Of a stretch of DNA of 64,000 nucleotides, positions 18,317-27,975 are shown in pieces. Below the pieces are notes generated by a model that was not told where the DNA came from, ran no database searches, and saw nothing but the letters and a program-made list of their open reading frames with translations. Location of the stretch: assembly GCF_009650435.1 (NCBI RefSeq), contig NZ_VVIP01000033.1, forward strand, positions 21,350 to 85,349, written 5' to 3'. Source of the stretch: Foetidibacter luteolus (GTDB lineage Bacteria; Bacteroidota; Bacteroidia; Chitinophagales; Chitinophagaceae). How positions within the stretch are numbered: the first letter of the stretch is position 1; the number at the start of each line of letters is the position of its first letter. Position numbers and translations under genes: made by a program.

Positions 18317-19636
18317 TTAGATCTCCACATGCACCCTTAACCCTGCAACATTAACCGGGCCTCTGTCTTTATTATAGGCCGGGTGAAGAATGAATTGATA
18401 GTCAGGGCTGATGTACAGCCACTTAAAAAAGTTGAAAGAGTAATAACACTCCGCTATTTCTTCCGGCGCATAATTTAGTTTGCCGTCGCCAATAAGAAAT
18501 CCGTAACCGCCTGCAGCAATGTAATCCCGGTGAGGTTTGGATAAACGGTTGGCCAAAATAGCCATGCCGAAATGGTCGTTGTTTCTTTTCCACAGGGAAC
18601 CATCCAGGCTTACGCCGGTAGCAAAGCTTCTGTCAATTTCAGTGAAGGCCCAGGTTTCGTTTTTGCCGTCGTTCCAACTGGCTTTGATGAAATGATGGAA
18701 TTTGCCAAAATGATTGTCTATGCTGCCATAAAAACCAAATTTATCGCGGCCATATACGCGGCTGTCGGTAATATCCGGGGCGTACGATGGCAAGCTGTTT
18801 TTTATGGATGTTTCGTAATTGCCCATTCTTGCTTTATTCCAAAAAACACCGGCGTGTAACGTGCCGAAATGTGTGTCATCTTTTTGCCAGAGATGTTCTT
18901 TCTCCAGTTCCAGCACCTGGCCCATGGCTTTATTGTACTTCCATTGCAGGCTGGCGCCGTTGGCTTCGGTGGGCATGCTGGTAATGGCATAACGCAACGC
19001 AAAATCATGATACAAAGCCTGGATTACAAGCCCCAGTGTATAGCCACGCACATTGGCCGGGTAATCCCATGCGCCGCTGCCCATTAAGCCCCAGTTGAGG
19101 TATTGGGTGCGGGGGTCGTGGCTGATGGCGCCATTATCAAAAAAGTCTGTAAGGCTGAATTTGCCGGCCAATACAGATATATACTCTTTGTTGGTTGTTT
19201 CCTGGATGGCATTTAAACCGCCCTCTACAGCTTCTTTTTTATCCGATAACGGAAAGCGTTGCTCGACATACAGCCGTGCTATATAAGGCTTAGGAGCCGG
19301 ATCTCCTACACGGTATATTTCTCCGTTGGGAAAGCCAGCCACACCGAGCGTTTTGCTTAAACCTTTACCACCCGCAGCTTCGGGATCGAATACCAGGTAG
19401 GTGCTGCGAAACGGTTTATAAGCCAGGTATAGTGTTGTAGTAAAAGATGTTTTTAATGGTTCTGATGCCTGCAGGCTGTTTAACCCGCTGTAGGGAGATT
19501 TAAAGCCGAAATGATATTGCGGTATGGCAGTAGCCTGCCAGTGAATGGAAAATTTTTTATTAACCGCTGAATCCTGCTGGGCTGCGCATGTTGCTGCCAG
19601 GCTGATAGTAATAAAGAAACTAACTATGGCTTTCAT
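18317..19636 (-). CDS. OprB-like carbohydrate-selective porin
   Basis: The frame is open to 19720, but ATG 19636 gives a proper signal peptide (MKAIVSFFITISLAATCAAQ) and the upstream extension lies in a repeat, so I start here (439 residues). The mature protein shows alternating beta-barrel patterns: IHWQATAIPQYHFGFKSPYS, YLAYKPFRSTYLVFDPEAAG, IARLYVEQRF, SVLAGKFSLTDFFDN, RTQYLNWGLMGSGAWDYP, and a final strand ending VAGLRVHVEI. These match the OprB family, outer-membrane channels for sugar uptake. It is flanked by inverted copies of a dispersed repeat. Confidence 0.82.
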   Translation of the reverse strand: MKAIVSFFITISLAATCAAQQDSAVNKKFSIHWQATAIPQYHFGFKSPYSGLNSLQASEPLKTSFTTTLYLAYKPFRSTYLVFDPEAAGGKGLSKTLGVAGFPNGEIYRVGDPAPKPYIARLYVEQRFPLSDKKEAVEGGLNAIQETTNKEYISVLAGKFSLTDFFDNGAISHDPRTQYLNWGLMGSGAWDYPANVRGYTLGLVIQALYHDFALRYAITSMPTEANGASLQWKYNKAMGQVLELEKEHLWQKDDTHFGTLHAGVFWNKARMGNYETSIKNSLPSYAPDITDSRVYGRDKFGFYGSIDNHFGKFHHFIKASWNDGKNETWAFTEIDRSFATGVSLDGSLWKRNNDHFGMAILANRLSKPHRDYIAAGGYGFLIGDGKLNYAPEEIAECYYSFNFFKWLYISPDYQFILHPAYNKDRGPVNVAGLRVHVEI

Positions 19637-19682
19637 TGCAGATGCATTTAATGAATATTGTTTAAACAAAACCGGTTGCACA

Positions 19683-19765
19683 TTGCTGCATAGCGGACAA
19701 AGCGTACAAGTGAGTGACACAACCGGCGCTTAATAGTAGTCCCGAACGTTGGGACAACCCTAACT
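19683..19765 (+). repeat. TGCGACGCAA-family variant, right of the porin gene
   Basis: GTACAAGTGAGTGACACAAC, GGCGCTTAATAGTAGTCCCG and AACGTTGGGACAA mirror the copy at 18187-18250. Confidence 0.85.
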
Positions 19766-19866
19766 ACCTAAAAGCAAATCCCTGATGGTAAAAATCGGCA
19801 GGACGAAGAATCGCCCCGCCTTTGGACATGACTCTGATGCATAGGACGCACCAGTATTTTTAATAA

Positions 19867-19945
19867 GGTCATTAAGTCAAAGAGACAATAAGTCAAAAAC
19901 TCAAAGAGTCAAAAAAGTCAGGGAGTCAGGAAGTCAAGGAGCGAT
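19867..19945. repeat. low-complexity AAGTCA/GAGTCA repeat
   Basis: AAGTCA, GAGTCA and GGAGTCAG words recur about nine times in 80 bp, followed at 19980-20015 by related complementary words (TTATTGTCTTTATGTC, GACTTCATAAC). It lies downstream of the efflux gene stop. No gene is present between 19767 and 20026. Confidence 0.8.
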
Positions 19946-20026
19946 TGAGCCGCGAAATCAACCGGCAAGAATTGTTTCTCCTTATTGTCTTTATGTCTTA
20001 TTGAATTCCTGACTTCATAACTTTCT

Positions 20027-23000
20027 TCAGTTTATCTTTTTCAACAACTTCATGTTTTCTCTTTTATGCACAAAGCGAAACACTAGTGAATAAATGATGG
20101 GCAGTATCAGCAGCGTGAGGATGGTGGAAGTAATCAAACCACCAATTACCACAACCGCCAACGGTTTTTGCGTTTCGCTGCCGATGCCATGACTGAGCGC
20201 CGCAGGCAGTAAGCCTATTGCAGCCATCAGGGCCGTCATTACCACGGGGCGTATGCGTGAACGTACACCTTCAAGTATGGCTTCGTGCAACGGGATTTTT
20301 GCCTCCAGGTTTTTGCGGAACACGCTGATAAGTATTACACCATTCTGAATGCAAACACCAAACAGCGCAATGAAACCGATGCCCGCGCTGATGCTGAAGT
20401 TGATGCCTGTTATATGCAATGCGAGGATGCCGCCGATTAAAGCGAAAGGCACGTTCATGATGGTTAGTACCGCATCTTTTACATTACCAAATGTTACAAA
20501 CAGGATAAGGAAGATGCCGAGCAGGCAAAGCGGTACCACACGTGCAAGTGTTTTGGTGGCACGCTGCTGGTTTTCAAACTGGCCGTTCCATGTGGCGCTG
20601 TAACCTTTGGGCAGCTTTATTTTCTGCTGCATTTTTTGCTGCGCTTCGGCAATGGTGCTGCCCAGGTCTCTTTCACGCACTGAAAATTTTACGGCGATAT
20701 AACGGCTGTTGTTATCGCGGTAAATGAAGGCGGGGCCGGTAAGTGTTTTAATACCCGCTATTTCGCTGATGGGAACTTTAGAACCATCCTGTGTCGGCAC
20801 CATCAGGCGGTTGATCTTCTCCTCCGTGTCCCGGAAATCTTTCTGGTAACGTACGCGGATGTCAAATTTCCGTTCCCCTTCATACAATTGCGATGCTGCT
20901 TTACCGCCAATCGCCATTTCTATCACAGCCTGTGCATCGGCTGTATTAACGCCGTATAACGCCATCTTCTGCTGGTCTAATGCAATACGGAATTCCGGCT
21001 GGCCCAGGTTGCGCAGAATACCCAGATCCTCAATGCCGCGTACATCTTTAATGGCATCCTTTACTTTGTCTGCAAGGCTGTCCAGTGTGTTAAAATCAGG
21101 GCCGAAAATCTTAACGGCCATAGCCGCGTTAACACCGGCAACAGCTTCTTCCACGTTATCGCGTATGGGCTGTGAATAGTTGTATATCACACCCGGAATT
21201 TTTCGTAGCTGCATATCCATGCTGTCAATCAAGGCTTCCTCCGATAATCCGCTTCGCCATTCTTTGCGGGGCTTTAAGTCCACCTGTACCTGTACATTAA
21301 AGAAGCCCTTCGGGTCAGTTCCGTCGTTGGTGCGGCCCATTTGCGAGAGTGTTTGTTTCACTTCCGGGAACTCACGGATGATCTGTATCATCTTGTTGGA
21401 AATCTCTACTGCCTGCGGCAGGCTGGCACTCATGGGCAGTTCACTTTCCACCCAAAGGGCGCCTTCATCCAGGTCGGGCAAAAATTCAGTGCCTAAAAAC
21501 CTGGCGGAAAAGAAAGTAACTGCCATGATGCATAGCGCCACCACAAGGCTTGTAACGGGGTATCTGTATGTTTTATTAAATAGCCTGGTAATGCCTCTTT
21601 CAAAAAACAGTACAACCGGGTTATGCTTTTCCCTTACATTTTTCTTAAGCAGTATGCTGGATAAAGCAGGCACCAGCGTAAGCGTAAAAATGAGTGCGCC
21701 CAATAAAGCGAAACCCAATGTATACGCCAGCGGAGAAAACATTTTGCCTTCTACTTTCTGGAAAGAAAAAATGGGTATCAGGCAGGTAAGTATAATGAGC
21801 TTGGAGAAAAATATTGCCTTACCCATTTCGGTGCCCACCTGTTTAAACAACCCCAACTTTGCCAGCTTGTTAAACTTCTCCATGCCTACTTCTTTGGCGC
21901 GGTGGTCAAGCGCTACAAACAAGCCTTCCACCATTACAACGGCGCCGTCTATGATAATACCAAAGTCAACAGCACCCATGGAGAGCAGGTTGGCCGTCAT
22001 GCCCTTTAAGCGCATGCACATAAAAGCAAACAGCAGCGACAGCGGAATAATGATACTAACGGTAAGTGTAGTGCGCCAGTCGGCCATGAAAAGGAACACG
22101 ATAACCGTAACCAGTACAATGCCTTCCAGCAGGTTATGAATAACTGTTTCCGTACAAAAATCCATCAGGTTGGTACGGTCATAAAACGTGTCAATCTTTA
22201 CACCCTGCGGCAGTACATTTTCATTCAGGTCTTTTACTTTCGCTTCAATCGCTGCCAGTACCGGCGCAGGGTTTTCTCCCTTGCGCATTACAATAATGCC
22301 TTCAATCACATCTTCCTGGTTATCCCTTGAAACCTGCCCCAGCCGTGGCTTGCCGGTTTCTCTTACCGTGGCAACATTGCGTATAAGAATAGGTACGCCA
22401 TTTATTTTGGTAACGATTATGCTGTTAATCTCATCAATATTATTCAGCAGGCCAATACCACGTACAACATAGGCCTGGCCATTCTTTTCTATTACATCGC
22501 CGCCAACATTAACATTGCTTTTTGCTACCGCATTGTAAACATCAAGGGAGGTAAGCCCGTACTTGATCAGGTATTCGGGGTTAACGCTTACTTCATAACT
22601 TTTTTCTTCGCCGCCAAAGCTGTTTACATCCGCCACGCCGGGTATGGATTTAAACTGCCTGTCAAGCACCCATTGCTGAATGGTGTTAAGGTCGCGTATG
22701 CTTTTTGTTTTGCTCTTCAGCGTGTAGCGGTATATTTCCCCTGTAGGGCCATACGGCGGCTGCACATCTGGCTTTACGCCATCCGGCAGGTCTGCATTGC
22801 CTAGCCTGCTTAACACTTGCTGCCGGGCAAACGCATCGTCAACATCATCGTCGAAAATGATGCGTATGTAGCTCAGGCCAAATGCGGAGGTTGTGCGCAG
22901 GTTTACTTTCTTCTGTACGCTGTTCAGGGATGTTTCCAGCGGAATGGTAATGAATTTCTCCACCTCTTCAGCGCTTCTGCCCGGCCACTGCGAGATGATG

Positions 23001-23152
23001 ATGATTTGCGTATTGGTTACATCCGGAAAAGTTTCTATCGGTGTGTTCTCGTAACTCACAAAACCAATAACCGCCAGCACCGCGGTTAAAAAAAATACCA
23101 GGTACCTGTGCCGCAGTGAAAAATGAATGATTTGCTTGATAAGCTTTACCAT
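20027..23152 (-). CDS. czcA: heavy-metal efflux RND pump, CzcA/CusA family
   Basis: At 1041 residues it has the size and layout of an RND proton antiporter: a transmembrane helix near the start (YLVFFLTAVLAVIGF), a large periplasmic domain, helices at about 340-540, a second periplasmic domain, and a final helix cluster. The heavy-metal subfamily signature is VDFGIIIDGAVVMVEG (about 395-410), with the acidic residues of the Czc-type proton path. This favours divalent cations such as Zn, Co, Ni or Cd over the CusA copper/silver type, but the metal is not proven. It is the last gene of a CBA-type unit, 295 bp after the adaptor gene; that gap contains a dispersed repeat and two GCTTGTCGAAGG words. 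Confidence 0.93.
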   Translation of the reverse strand: MVKLIKQIIHFSLRHRYLVFFLTAVLAVIGFVSYENTPIETFPDVTNTQIIIISQWPGRSAEEVEKFITIPLETSLNSVQKKVNLRTTSAFGLSYIRIIFDDDVDDAFARQQVLSRLGNADLPDGVKPDVQPPYGPTGEIYRYTLKSKTKSIRDLNTIQQWVLDRQFKSIPGVADVNSFGGEEKSYEVSVNPEYLIKYGLTSLDVYNAVAKSNVNVGGDVIEKNGQAYVVRGIGLLNNIDEINSIIVTKINGVPILIRNVATVRETGKPRLGQVSRDNQEDVIEGIIVMRKGENPAPVLAAIEAKVKDLNENVLPQGVKIDTFYDRTNLMDFCTETVIHNLLEGIVLVTVIVFLFMADWRTTLTVSIIIPLSLLFAFMCMRLKGMTANLLSMGAVDFGIIIDGAVVMVEGLFVALDHRAKEVGMEKFNKLAKLGLFKQVGTEMGKAIFFSKLIILTCLIPIFSFQKVEGKMFSPLAYTLGFALLGALIFTLTLVPALSSILLKKNVREKHNPVVLFFERGITRLFNKTYRYPVTSLVVALCIMAVTFFSARFLGTEFLPDLDEGALWVESELPMSASLPQAVEISNKMIQIIREFPEVKQTLSQMGRTNDGTDPKGFFNVQVQVDLKPRKEWRSGLSEEALIDSMDMQLRKIPGVIYNYSQPIRDNVEEAVAGVNAAMAVKIFGPDFNTLDSLADKVKDAIKDVRGIEDLGILRNLGQPEFRIALDQQKMALYGVNTADAQAVIEMAIGGKAASQLYEGERKFDIRVRYQKDFRDTEEKINRLMVPTQDGSKVPISEIAGIKTLTGPAFIYRDNNSRYIAVKFSVRERDLGSTIAEAQQKMQQKIKLPKGYSATWNGQFENQQRATKTLARVVPLCLLGIFLILFVTFGNVKDAVLTIMNVPFALIGGILALHITGINFSISAGIGFIALFGVCIQNGVILISVFRKNLEAKIPLHEAILEGVRSRIRPVVMTALMAAIGLLPAALSHGIGSETQKPLAVVVIGGLITSTILTLLILPIIYSLVFRFVHKRENMKLLKKIN

Positions 23153-23244
23153 AAAGCTTTATGTTGAGCTTCCTGCACCTGCCAACTCAGCAAAGGCATG
23201 AAGCGGTGAATAATGGTATTCAATGAATACATGTTGAATAATTT

Positions 23245-23335
23245 TTATGGGCCCGGCTGACTTACTACTATGATGCTTTTCTTGCGTCGCACTCTTGTAC
23301 TGCGGCAATTCTCTTCACCAATTGCCGCAGTAGCC
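23245..23335 (-). repeat. TGCGACGCAA-family dispersed repeat within the efflux operon
   Basis: TTATGGGCCCGGCTGACTTA, CTACTATGATGC and TTGCGTCGCACTCTTGTAC fit the family on the minus strand. GCGGCAATT and AATTGCCGC further right form a hairpin. Two copies of AGCTTGTCGAAGG follow at about 23405-23450. The repeat lies between czcB and czcA. Confidence 0.9.
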
Positions 23336-23447
23336 TGCCCTGAGCTAACGAAGGGTTCTGTTCTTTACTCCCCATTGTGCAGCAACCTGTAAACAAGCTG
23401 TCTGCTTAAGCTTGTCGAAGGCCATGTCAGCCTGAGCTTGTCGAAGG

Positions 23448-24548
23448 CTAATTATCAGTGAACTCATCATAAATCAGCAAAGCGTTCCTGGTAATGATTT
23501 TTTCGCCGGCCTGAACACCATCAGACAGGTAAGTTTTATCACCCACGACTTTTAATACGCTCACTTCTTTTACACTCAGGTCGCAATTGTTTTTGTAGAT
23601 CACCAGGTAAGTCTTGCCGCTTTCTTCCACAATGCCGCCTGATGGCACGCATAATGCCGAACCTTCCTGCTCATTGGTTACGGTAACGGTGGTAAACATT
23701 TCCGGTTTTAATACAAGTGCATCGTTGCTTAGCCTTACACGCACTTTCATTACTTTGTTAACGGGGTCAAGTACTTCGCTGCTTTTATCCACCGTGCCGG
23801 TAAACACTTTGTCGGGGTAAGCCAGTGTAGTTACCTTAACAGGCATGCCGTCCTTTACCCTTGGTATATCAGTTTCAAAAACATTGGCCATCACCCATAC
23901 TTCTTTCAAATCGGAAATGGTGAACAGGTTATCGCTTTCATCCTGGCGGATGAAGTTGCCGGCATTTACTTTCTTCTCAACAATGTAGCCGGTAATGGGA
24001 GAGGTGATGATGTAATTGCCGCCGGGCTGTGCCCCCCTGCCGCCGTTGATGTTGATGAGGGATTCTATCTTTCTTTTTGCTGCCAGTGCCTTCCCGTAAT
24101 TCTGTTTGGCCTCCGTGTATTCCCTTTCGCTGGCGATGCCGCCTTTGTATAAGGATTCCTGGTTGTCCATCTGCCTTTTGGCGATGGCCACATCTGCATC
24201 CGCGCTGCTCATATCCGCATAATTGCCGGCAACATCCGCGCTTTTAATGATGGCCAATACCTGGCCGGCCTGTACTTTATCGCCAAGTGTTACTTTACAT
24301 TCAACCACCTGGCCGCTGCTGCGGGGGAATATTTTTACCACTTTGTTTTCATCAAAACTTACTTCACCGCTTAATTGTATTTCATCATCAATGCGGCACA
24401 TCCTTACCGAATCAATGGCAATCATGTGCTGCATGGTATCGCTTAAACAGAATTGTTTTTTTTCTTCCGGCGCAGGCTCGGGCTCTTTGCAGGATGCAAA
24501 GCAGAGCAGCAAAAGAACCAAACCTGGAAATATATTTATCGCTTTCAT
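23448..24548 (-). CDS. czcB: periplasmic adaptor (membrane fusion) lipoprotein, CzcB family
   Basis: The 366-residue protein has a lipoprotein signal with lipobox LCFASC and lipidated C20. The adaptor layout follows: a barrel-sandwich half (VVKIFPRSSGQVVECKVTLG), a helical hairpin (about 115-165, QMDNQESLYKGGIASEREY), the second lipoyl half (ITSPITGYIVEKKVNAG), then the beta-barrel and membrane-proximal domains (LKEVWVMANVFETDI, VRLSNDALVLKPEMFTTV). It should link the inner-membrane pump to the outer-membrane channel. It starts 25 bp after the outer-membrane factor gene, so the two are co-transcribed. Confidence 0.92.
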   Translation of the reverse strand: MKAINIFPGLVLLLLCFASCKEPEPAPEEKKQFCLSDTMQHMIAIDSVRMCRIDDEIQLSGEVSFDENKVVKIFPRSSGQVVECKVTLGDKVQAGQVLAIIKSADVAGNYADMSSADADVAIAKRQMDNQESLYKGGIASEREYTEAKQNYGKALAAKRKIESLININGGRGAQPGGNYIITSPITGYIVEKKVNAGNFIRQDESDNLFTISDLKEVWVMANVFETDIPRVKDGMPVKVTTLAYPDKVFTGTVDKSSEVLDPVNKVMKVRVRLSNDALVLKPEMFTTVTVTNEQEGSALCVPSGGIVEESGKTYLVIYKNNCDLSVKEVSVLKVVGDKTYLSDGVQAGEKIITRNALLIYDEFTDN

Positions 24549-24573
24549 AATTGTTCTTTTAAATAAGGGTTTG

Positions 24574-25866
24574 TTATGGTATAATATCTGTTCCTGCCTG
24601 GTAGTTTAATTCTTCTTTGGCCAGCCGCAGGTTTAGCTGCTGCTGCTGAAGCCTTAACTGTGCTTCTTTGTACGCATCAAAAAAGTCAAGAAATTCCAGC
24701 AGGCTTATTTGTTTCTGCCGGTAGCTCTGCAGCATATTGTTGAATATGTTGCCGTAGCTGCCGTAGAATTCTTTTTGTGTGGCATTGTTTTGCTGAATGC
24801 TTAGTTGCAGCTTTTGCCAGGCGTTGCTTATGTTATTGCTTAAAATGTTTTCCGCTTCAGATGTAACAGCTTCCTGCTGCTTGATGCTGTATTCTGCTGC
24901 TTTTATATTTCCCTGGTTTTTGTTGAATAAAGGAAGCGGAAGTGATATGGTGAGGCCTACATAATGCGGCGCATAATTGGAGTTATGGTCATACTCCGGG
25001 CCAACAGTAAGGTCCGGGGAACGCAGTGCTTTTTGGTACACCAGGTTCTGTTGCTGGTAAAGCAATTGGGTTTGCTGCAACAGGTAACCGGGATTGTTTT
25101 GTTTGGCGGAGGCAACCGTTTCTTCTATGCTGCCCGCCAGTTGCGGTTCCGGTTGTGTGGTATCCGCCGGTACAATAAAGCCGGCAGTATTAAAACGCAG
25201 CAGCGTTTTTAAATCAGCTTCCGCATCCAGTATGGATCTGTTGAGGTCTGTAATATCCTGCTGCAATGCTATCACCACTGCCTGTATGCGCAGGTAGTCT
25301 TTCTGTGCAATGTTGCCATTTTGCAGTTGTGCTTTCATGGCAGTCTGCAAACGGGTTAGCTGCTCAAGCTGGCTGTTGTACAAGGCTTTATCTGCCAGTT
25401 GCTGTACCAGCGTATAATAGTCCTGGCGAAGCTGGTACCTGAGATTATGAAGAACTTGCTGCAGTTGCAGTTCACTGAGTTTTGCATTGGTTGTGGCCAG
25501 GTCAACTAATTTACTGCGTTTGCCTGCTGTTTTTATCAGTTGCTGTACCTGTACAAAAAACTGGCCTGCAGGTTGGCCTGCTGCATTTTTACCGTGCTCA
25601 AAAAATTTACCGTCAGCATAGATGTTCTGATCGGTAGTAAGTATGGGGTTATCCCACAATTTGGCCTGTTGTATATAGGCTTTGTTAGCGTCAACATTAT
25701 AGTGGGCTGCCAATACACTAAGATTGCTGTCTAAAAATATTTTCTCAACCTCGCTAAGTTTAAGTATGGATGTGTCTGTTTGCGCTGAAGCGCTGCAGTA
25801 TGCCGCCGCCAGCATCAGCACCATCAGTACCCTGCGTATGGCAGGCTGATGCAAGAACTGTTTCAT
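24574..25866 (-). CDS. czcC: outer-membrane efflux factor, TolC/CzcC family
   Basis: The 430-residue protein has a signal peptide (VLMVLMLAAAYCSASA). Long Gln/Leu-rich helices repeat in two halves, as in the TolC alpha-barrel: LVDLATTNAKLSELQLQQVL, KDYLRIQAVVIALQQDITDL, and later SIKQQEAVTSEAENIL and LRLQQQQLNLRLAKEELNYQ. GLTISLPLPLFNKNQGNI is the typical central segment of heavy-metal outer-membrane factors. It forms the exit duct of the tripartite pump with the next two genes. Confidence 0.92.
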   Translation of the reverse strand: MKQFLHQPAIRRVLMVLMLAAAYCSASAQTDTSILKLSEVEKIFLDSNLSVLAAHYNVDANKAYIQQAKLWDNPILTTDQNIYADGKFFEHGKNAAGQPAGQFFVQVQQLIKTAGKRSKLVDLATTNAKLSELQLQQVLHNLRYQLRQDYYTLVQQLADKALYNSQLEQLTRLQTAMKAQLQNGNIAQKDYLRIQAVVIALQQDITDLNRSILDAEADLKTLLRFNTAGFIVPADTTQPEPQLAGSIEETVASAKQNNPGYLLQQTQLLYQQQNLVYQKALRSPDLTVGPEYDHNSNYAPHYVGLTISLPLPLFNKNQGNIKAAEYSIKQQEAVTSEAENILSNNISNAWQKLQLSIQQNNATQKEFYGSYGNIFNNMLQSYRQKQISLLEFLDFFDAYKEAQLRLQQQQLNLRLAKEELNYQAGTDIIP

Positions 25867-25944
25867 GTCCTGAAAAATTTAGAGATAACGTGATGAAGTC
25901 TGTCCAAATGCGGAATGCGGGGCCCTGGAAACAATGTCAGGTCG

Positions 25945-26040
25945 AGCTTGTCCTGCTGAGTTTATCGAAGCATTGTCGAAACCGGTTTATTAAACCCTGT
26001 TTTTATGAATCCGCCTTCGACAAGCTCAGGCTGACAGCCA
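25945..26040. repeat. TTCGACAAGCTCAG-type dispersed repeats
   Basis: GTCGAGCTTGTCCTGCTGAG, TTATCGAAGCATTGTCGAAA and CTTCGACAAGCTCAGGCTGA occur in both orientations, so the block can fold on itself. It lies between the first gene of the efflux cluster and czcC. Confidence 0.85.
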
Positions 26041-26089
26041 TAACCGAATTACATTTTAATGCCGGATACTGTATTTGTTGCTCAGTAAA

Positions 26090-26170
26090 GCGTTACAGTA
26101 CAAGTGTTCCAATTTGCTGCTTTGTCACGCAAATTGCTCAACGAAGCTTAATAGTAGTAATTCAGCTAAG
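26090..26170 (+). repeat. TGCGACGCAA-family repeat, diverged copy
   Basis: AGTACAAGTGTTCC, GTCACGCAAATTGC and GAAGCTTAATAGTAGT keep the family order, but the core is diverged. Confidence 0.6.
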
Positions 26171-26215
26171 TGCCAAATGCTGCTTACACGCATTCCTTAC
26201 GATAGAGAAGAAGCG

Positions 26216-26605
26216 TTAAGCCTTGGGAGGGGGAGGAGTTATATCACGCACAAAATTGTGATAAGGTGTTTGTGCATTGGCGGAAACAGCAACGGCAACC
26301 GATAGGGATTGAATGGGTTGTAAGTGGTTTTCCCTGTTAATTAGTTTTATGTTGTGTTGCTTGATGCTTAAGTGATGTTTGTGGCTTTGGTTATGGGGGC
26401 CATTGCGTTTTTCCGGGAAGCTGTTGGCTTTTTGTAAAACGGATTCGGCAATGTATTCTGTGATGGAATTGATGATGTTGGTCTCTTCGCCCGGCGTTGC
26501 AGCGGTCATCGGCTTAAAGTCCTGCGCATACAGGCCGATGTTGATGATTTGCATGGCTACTATGATAACCAGGAACCTGCCGCAATATGTTGCCAGTTTA
26601 TTCAT
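26216..26605 (-). CDS. small exported His-rich protein heading the metal efflux cluster
   Basis: The 129-residue protein has an N-terminal hydrophobic signal (FLVIIVAMQIINIGLYAQ) and no recognised domain. The mature part contains a His-rich stretch (PHNQSHKHHLSIKQHN, about residues 69-84) and ends with ITPPPPKA. Its position upstream of czcC, on the same strand, and its His content suggest a periplasmic metal-binding accessory; that is inference. The 350-bp gap to czcC is full of repeats, so a separate transcript is possible. Confidence 0.7.
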   Translation of the reverse strand: MNKLATYCGRFLVIIVAMQIINIGLYAQDFKPMTAATPGEETNIINSITEYIAESVLQKANSFPEKRNGPHNQSHKHHLSIKQHNIKLINRENHLQPIQSLSVAVAVSANAQTPYHNFVRDITPPPPKA

Positions 26606-26847
26606 GTCCAGTTTTGCGAGTGCAAAGTACAGATGAAATTTGATTGCGAATGTTTAAGATGTTGTTAAACGATAGGGAATCTTTAACGTTAATAACCAAC
26701 TGATATTTAAAAGCGTGTTTTCCCAGGTTAAGTTAACCTAAATACTCCTTTTAGAAACCGCTAAAGCACTGTTGTCTCCGCCTTTTCCAAAAGCCAATTT
26801 TGTTACTGTAAATCTAAATATTCCCACACAGGGCCCTTTGACAGGGG

Positions 26848-26878
26848 AATGCACTGATTTACATCATGCAAGTGCATT
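26848..26878. promoter_or_regulatory. inverted repeat upstream of the C1 peptidase gene
   Basis: AATGCACT (26848-26855) and AGTGCATT (26871-26878) are perfect inverted half-sites 15 bp apart, ending 31 bp before the C1 peptidase ATG. It could be an operator or a small hairpin. It is the only structure seen in 26606-26909, which also carries the minus-strand leader of the His-rich gene (TACTTTGC about 20 bp before that ATG). Confidence 0.4.
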
Positions 26879-26909
26879 TGATTTATTTATTACTAAACAA
26901 CTATAAAAA

Positions 26910-27815
26910 ATGGAACGTAAAAAACTTTCGTTTGGATGGATTCCAGACCTGCCTGATTTCAGGGATTTTACACCCGAAACCCCTGAAGTGAAACTAATAA
27001 CCAGTTCACTAAAAAAGAGTGCCAAAGCAAAAGCTTTTAAATTAGCCACCTCGGTAGATTTAAGAGAGTATTGTTCGCCTGTTGAAGACCAGGGGCAAAT
27101 TGGGTCGTGTACCGCCCAGGCCGCGGTAGGCATGATTGAATACTTTCAAAAGCGGGCTTTCAATACATACCTGGATGGGTCTGCTTTGTTTGTTTACAAG
27201 GTAACACGAAACCTACTCAGGTGGGCAGGCGACACTGGGGCGTACCTGCGTACAGCTATGAAAACACTTGCCGGCTTTGGTATTTGCCCTGAAGAATATT
27301 GGCCTTATTCAGATTATAGAACCGGAGAAAACGGCATCCCCTCTGATCCGTTTGAAATTGAGCCTTCCAGTTTTTGTTATGCTTTTGCAGCCAACTATAA
27401 ATCCATAAAATACTTTAGGTTAGATACCCCTGAACTTGATAAACCCGCGATACTCGAGAATATTAAAAAGTATGCTGCTTCCGGTTTACCATCCATGTTC
27501 GGCTTTTCTGTTTACAGCTCCATTTATAGCGCTGGCGCAACCGGAAAAATTCCATATCCCAATATAGGAGAGTCAAGGGTTGGAGGACACGCCGTAATGG
27601 TGGTAGGGTATGATGATGCAATAGAAATTCAGAACGGAAACAATAAAACCACCGGAGCATTTTTGATCAGAAATTCATGGGGAATATCCTGGGGGGAAAG
27701 TGGGTATGGATATTTGCCCTATGAGTATGTTTTAAGAGGCCTGGCAGAAGATTTCTGGTCTATTATATCTGCGGATTTTCTGGATACAGGCAATTTCAGG
27801 CTCGATCAATTATAG
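26910..27815 (+). CDS. C1 (papain-family) cysteine peptidase
   Basis: The 301-residue protein carries all papain active-site elements: the oxyanion Gln and nucleophile in DQGQIGSCTAQ (Cys67), His227 in GGHAVMVVGYDD, and Asn255 in IRNSWGISWGESGYGYLPY. DLREYCSPVEDQG is the typical start of the mature-like domain. There is no long inhibitory propeptide and no signal peptide; only about 50 residues (FGWIPDLPDFRDFTPE) precede the domain, as in other short bacterial C1 proteins. It is therefore probably cytoplasmic or exported by an unseen route. A chagasin-type inhibitor gene follows on the same strand 160 bp downstream. Confidence 0.93.
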   Translation: MERKKLSFGWIPDLPDFRDFTPETPEVKLITSSLKKSAKAKAFKLATSVDLREYCSPVEDQGQIGSCTAQAAVGMIEYFQKRAFNTYLDGSALFVYKVTRNLLRWAGDTGAYLRTAMKTLAGFGICPEEYWPYSDYRTGENGIPSDPFEIEPSSFCYAFAANYKSIKYFRLDTPELDKPAILENIKKYAASGLPSMFGFSVYSSIYSAGATGKIPYPNIGESRVGGHAVMVVGYDDAIEIQNGNNKTTGAFLIRNSWGISWGESGYGYLPYEYVLRGLAEDFWSIISADFLDTGNFRLDQL

Positions 27816-27896
27816 TTTAATGCCGTTTCTTAATGCTGTCAGCTTAACCCCGTAAAGACAGGTAAGAAAATTTCTTACAGTGCATTAAATAACATT

Positions 27897-27924
27897 CCCG
27901 GCAAATGAATAATGTTTGCCGGGG
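27897..27924. terminator. hairpin between C1 peptidase and chagasin genes
   Basis: CCCGGCAAA and TTTGCCGGGG pair around a 9-nt loop. There is no strong T run, so it may only attenuate read-through into the inhibitor gene. Confidence 0.5.
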
Positions 27925-27975
27925 TATTTGCATATGTAATGGCAATTGTTGACTTTTGAGCTTAATTAATTGCGC

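Noticed and set aside
21180..22139. 319-codon plus-strand ORF inside czcA
   Set aside because: Antisense shadow of a conserved RND pump gene.
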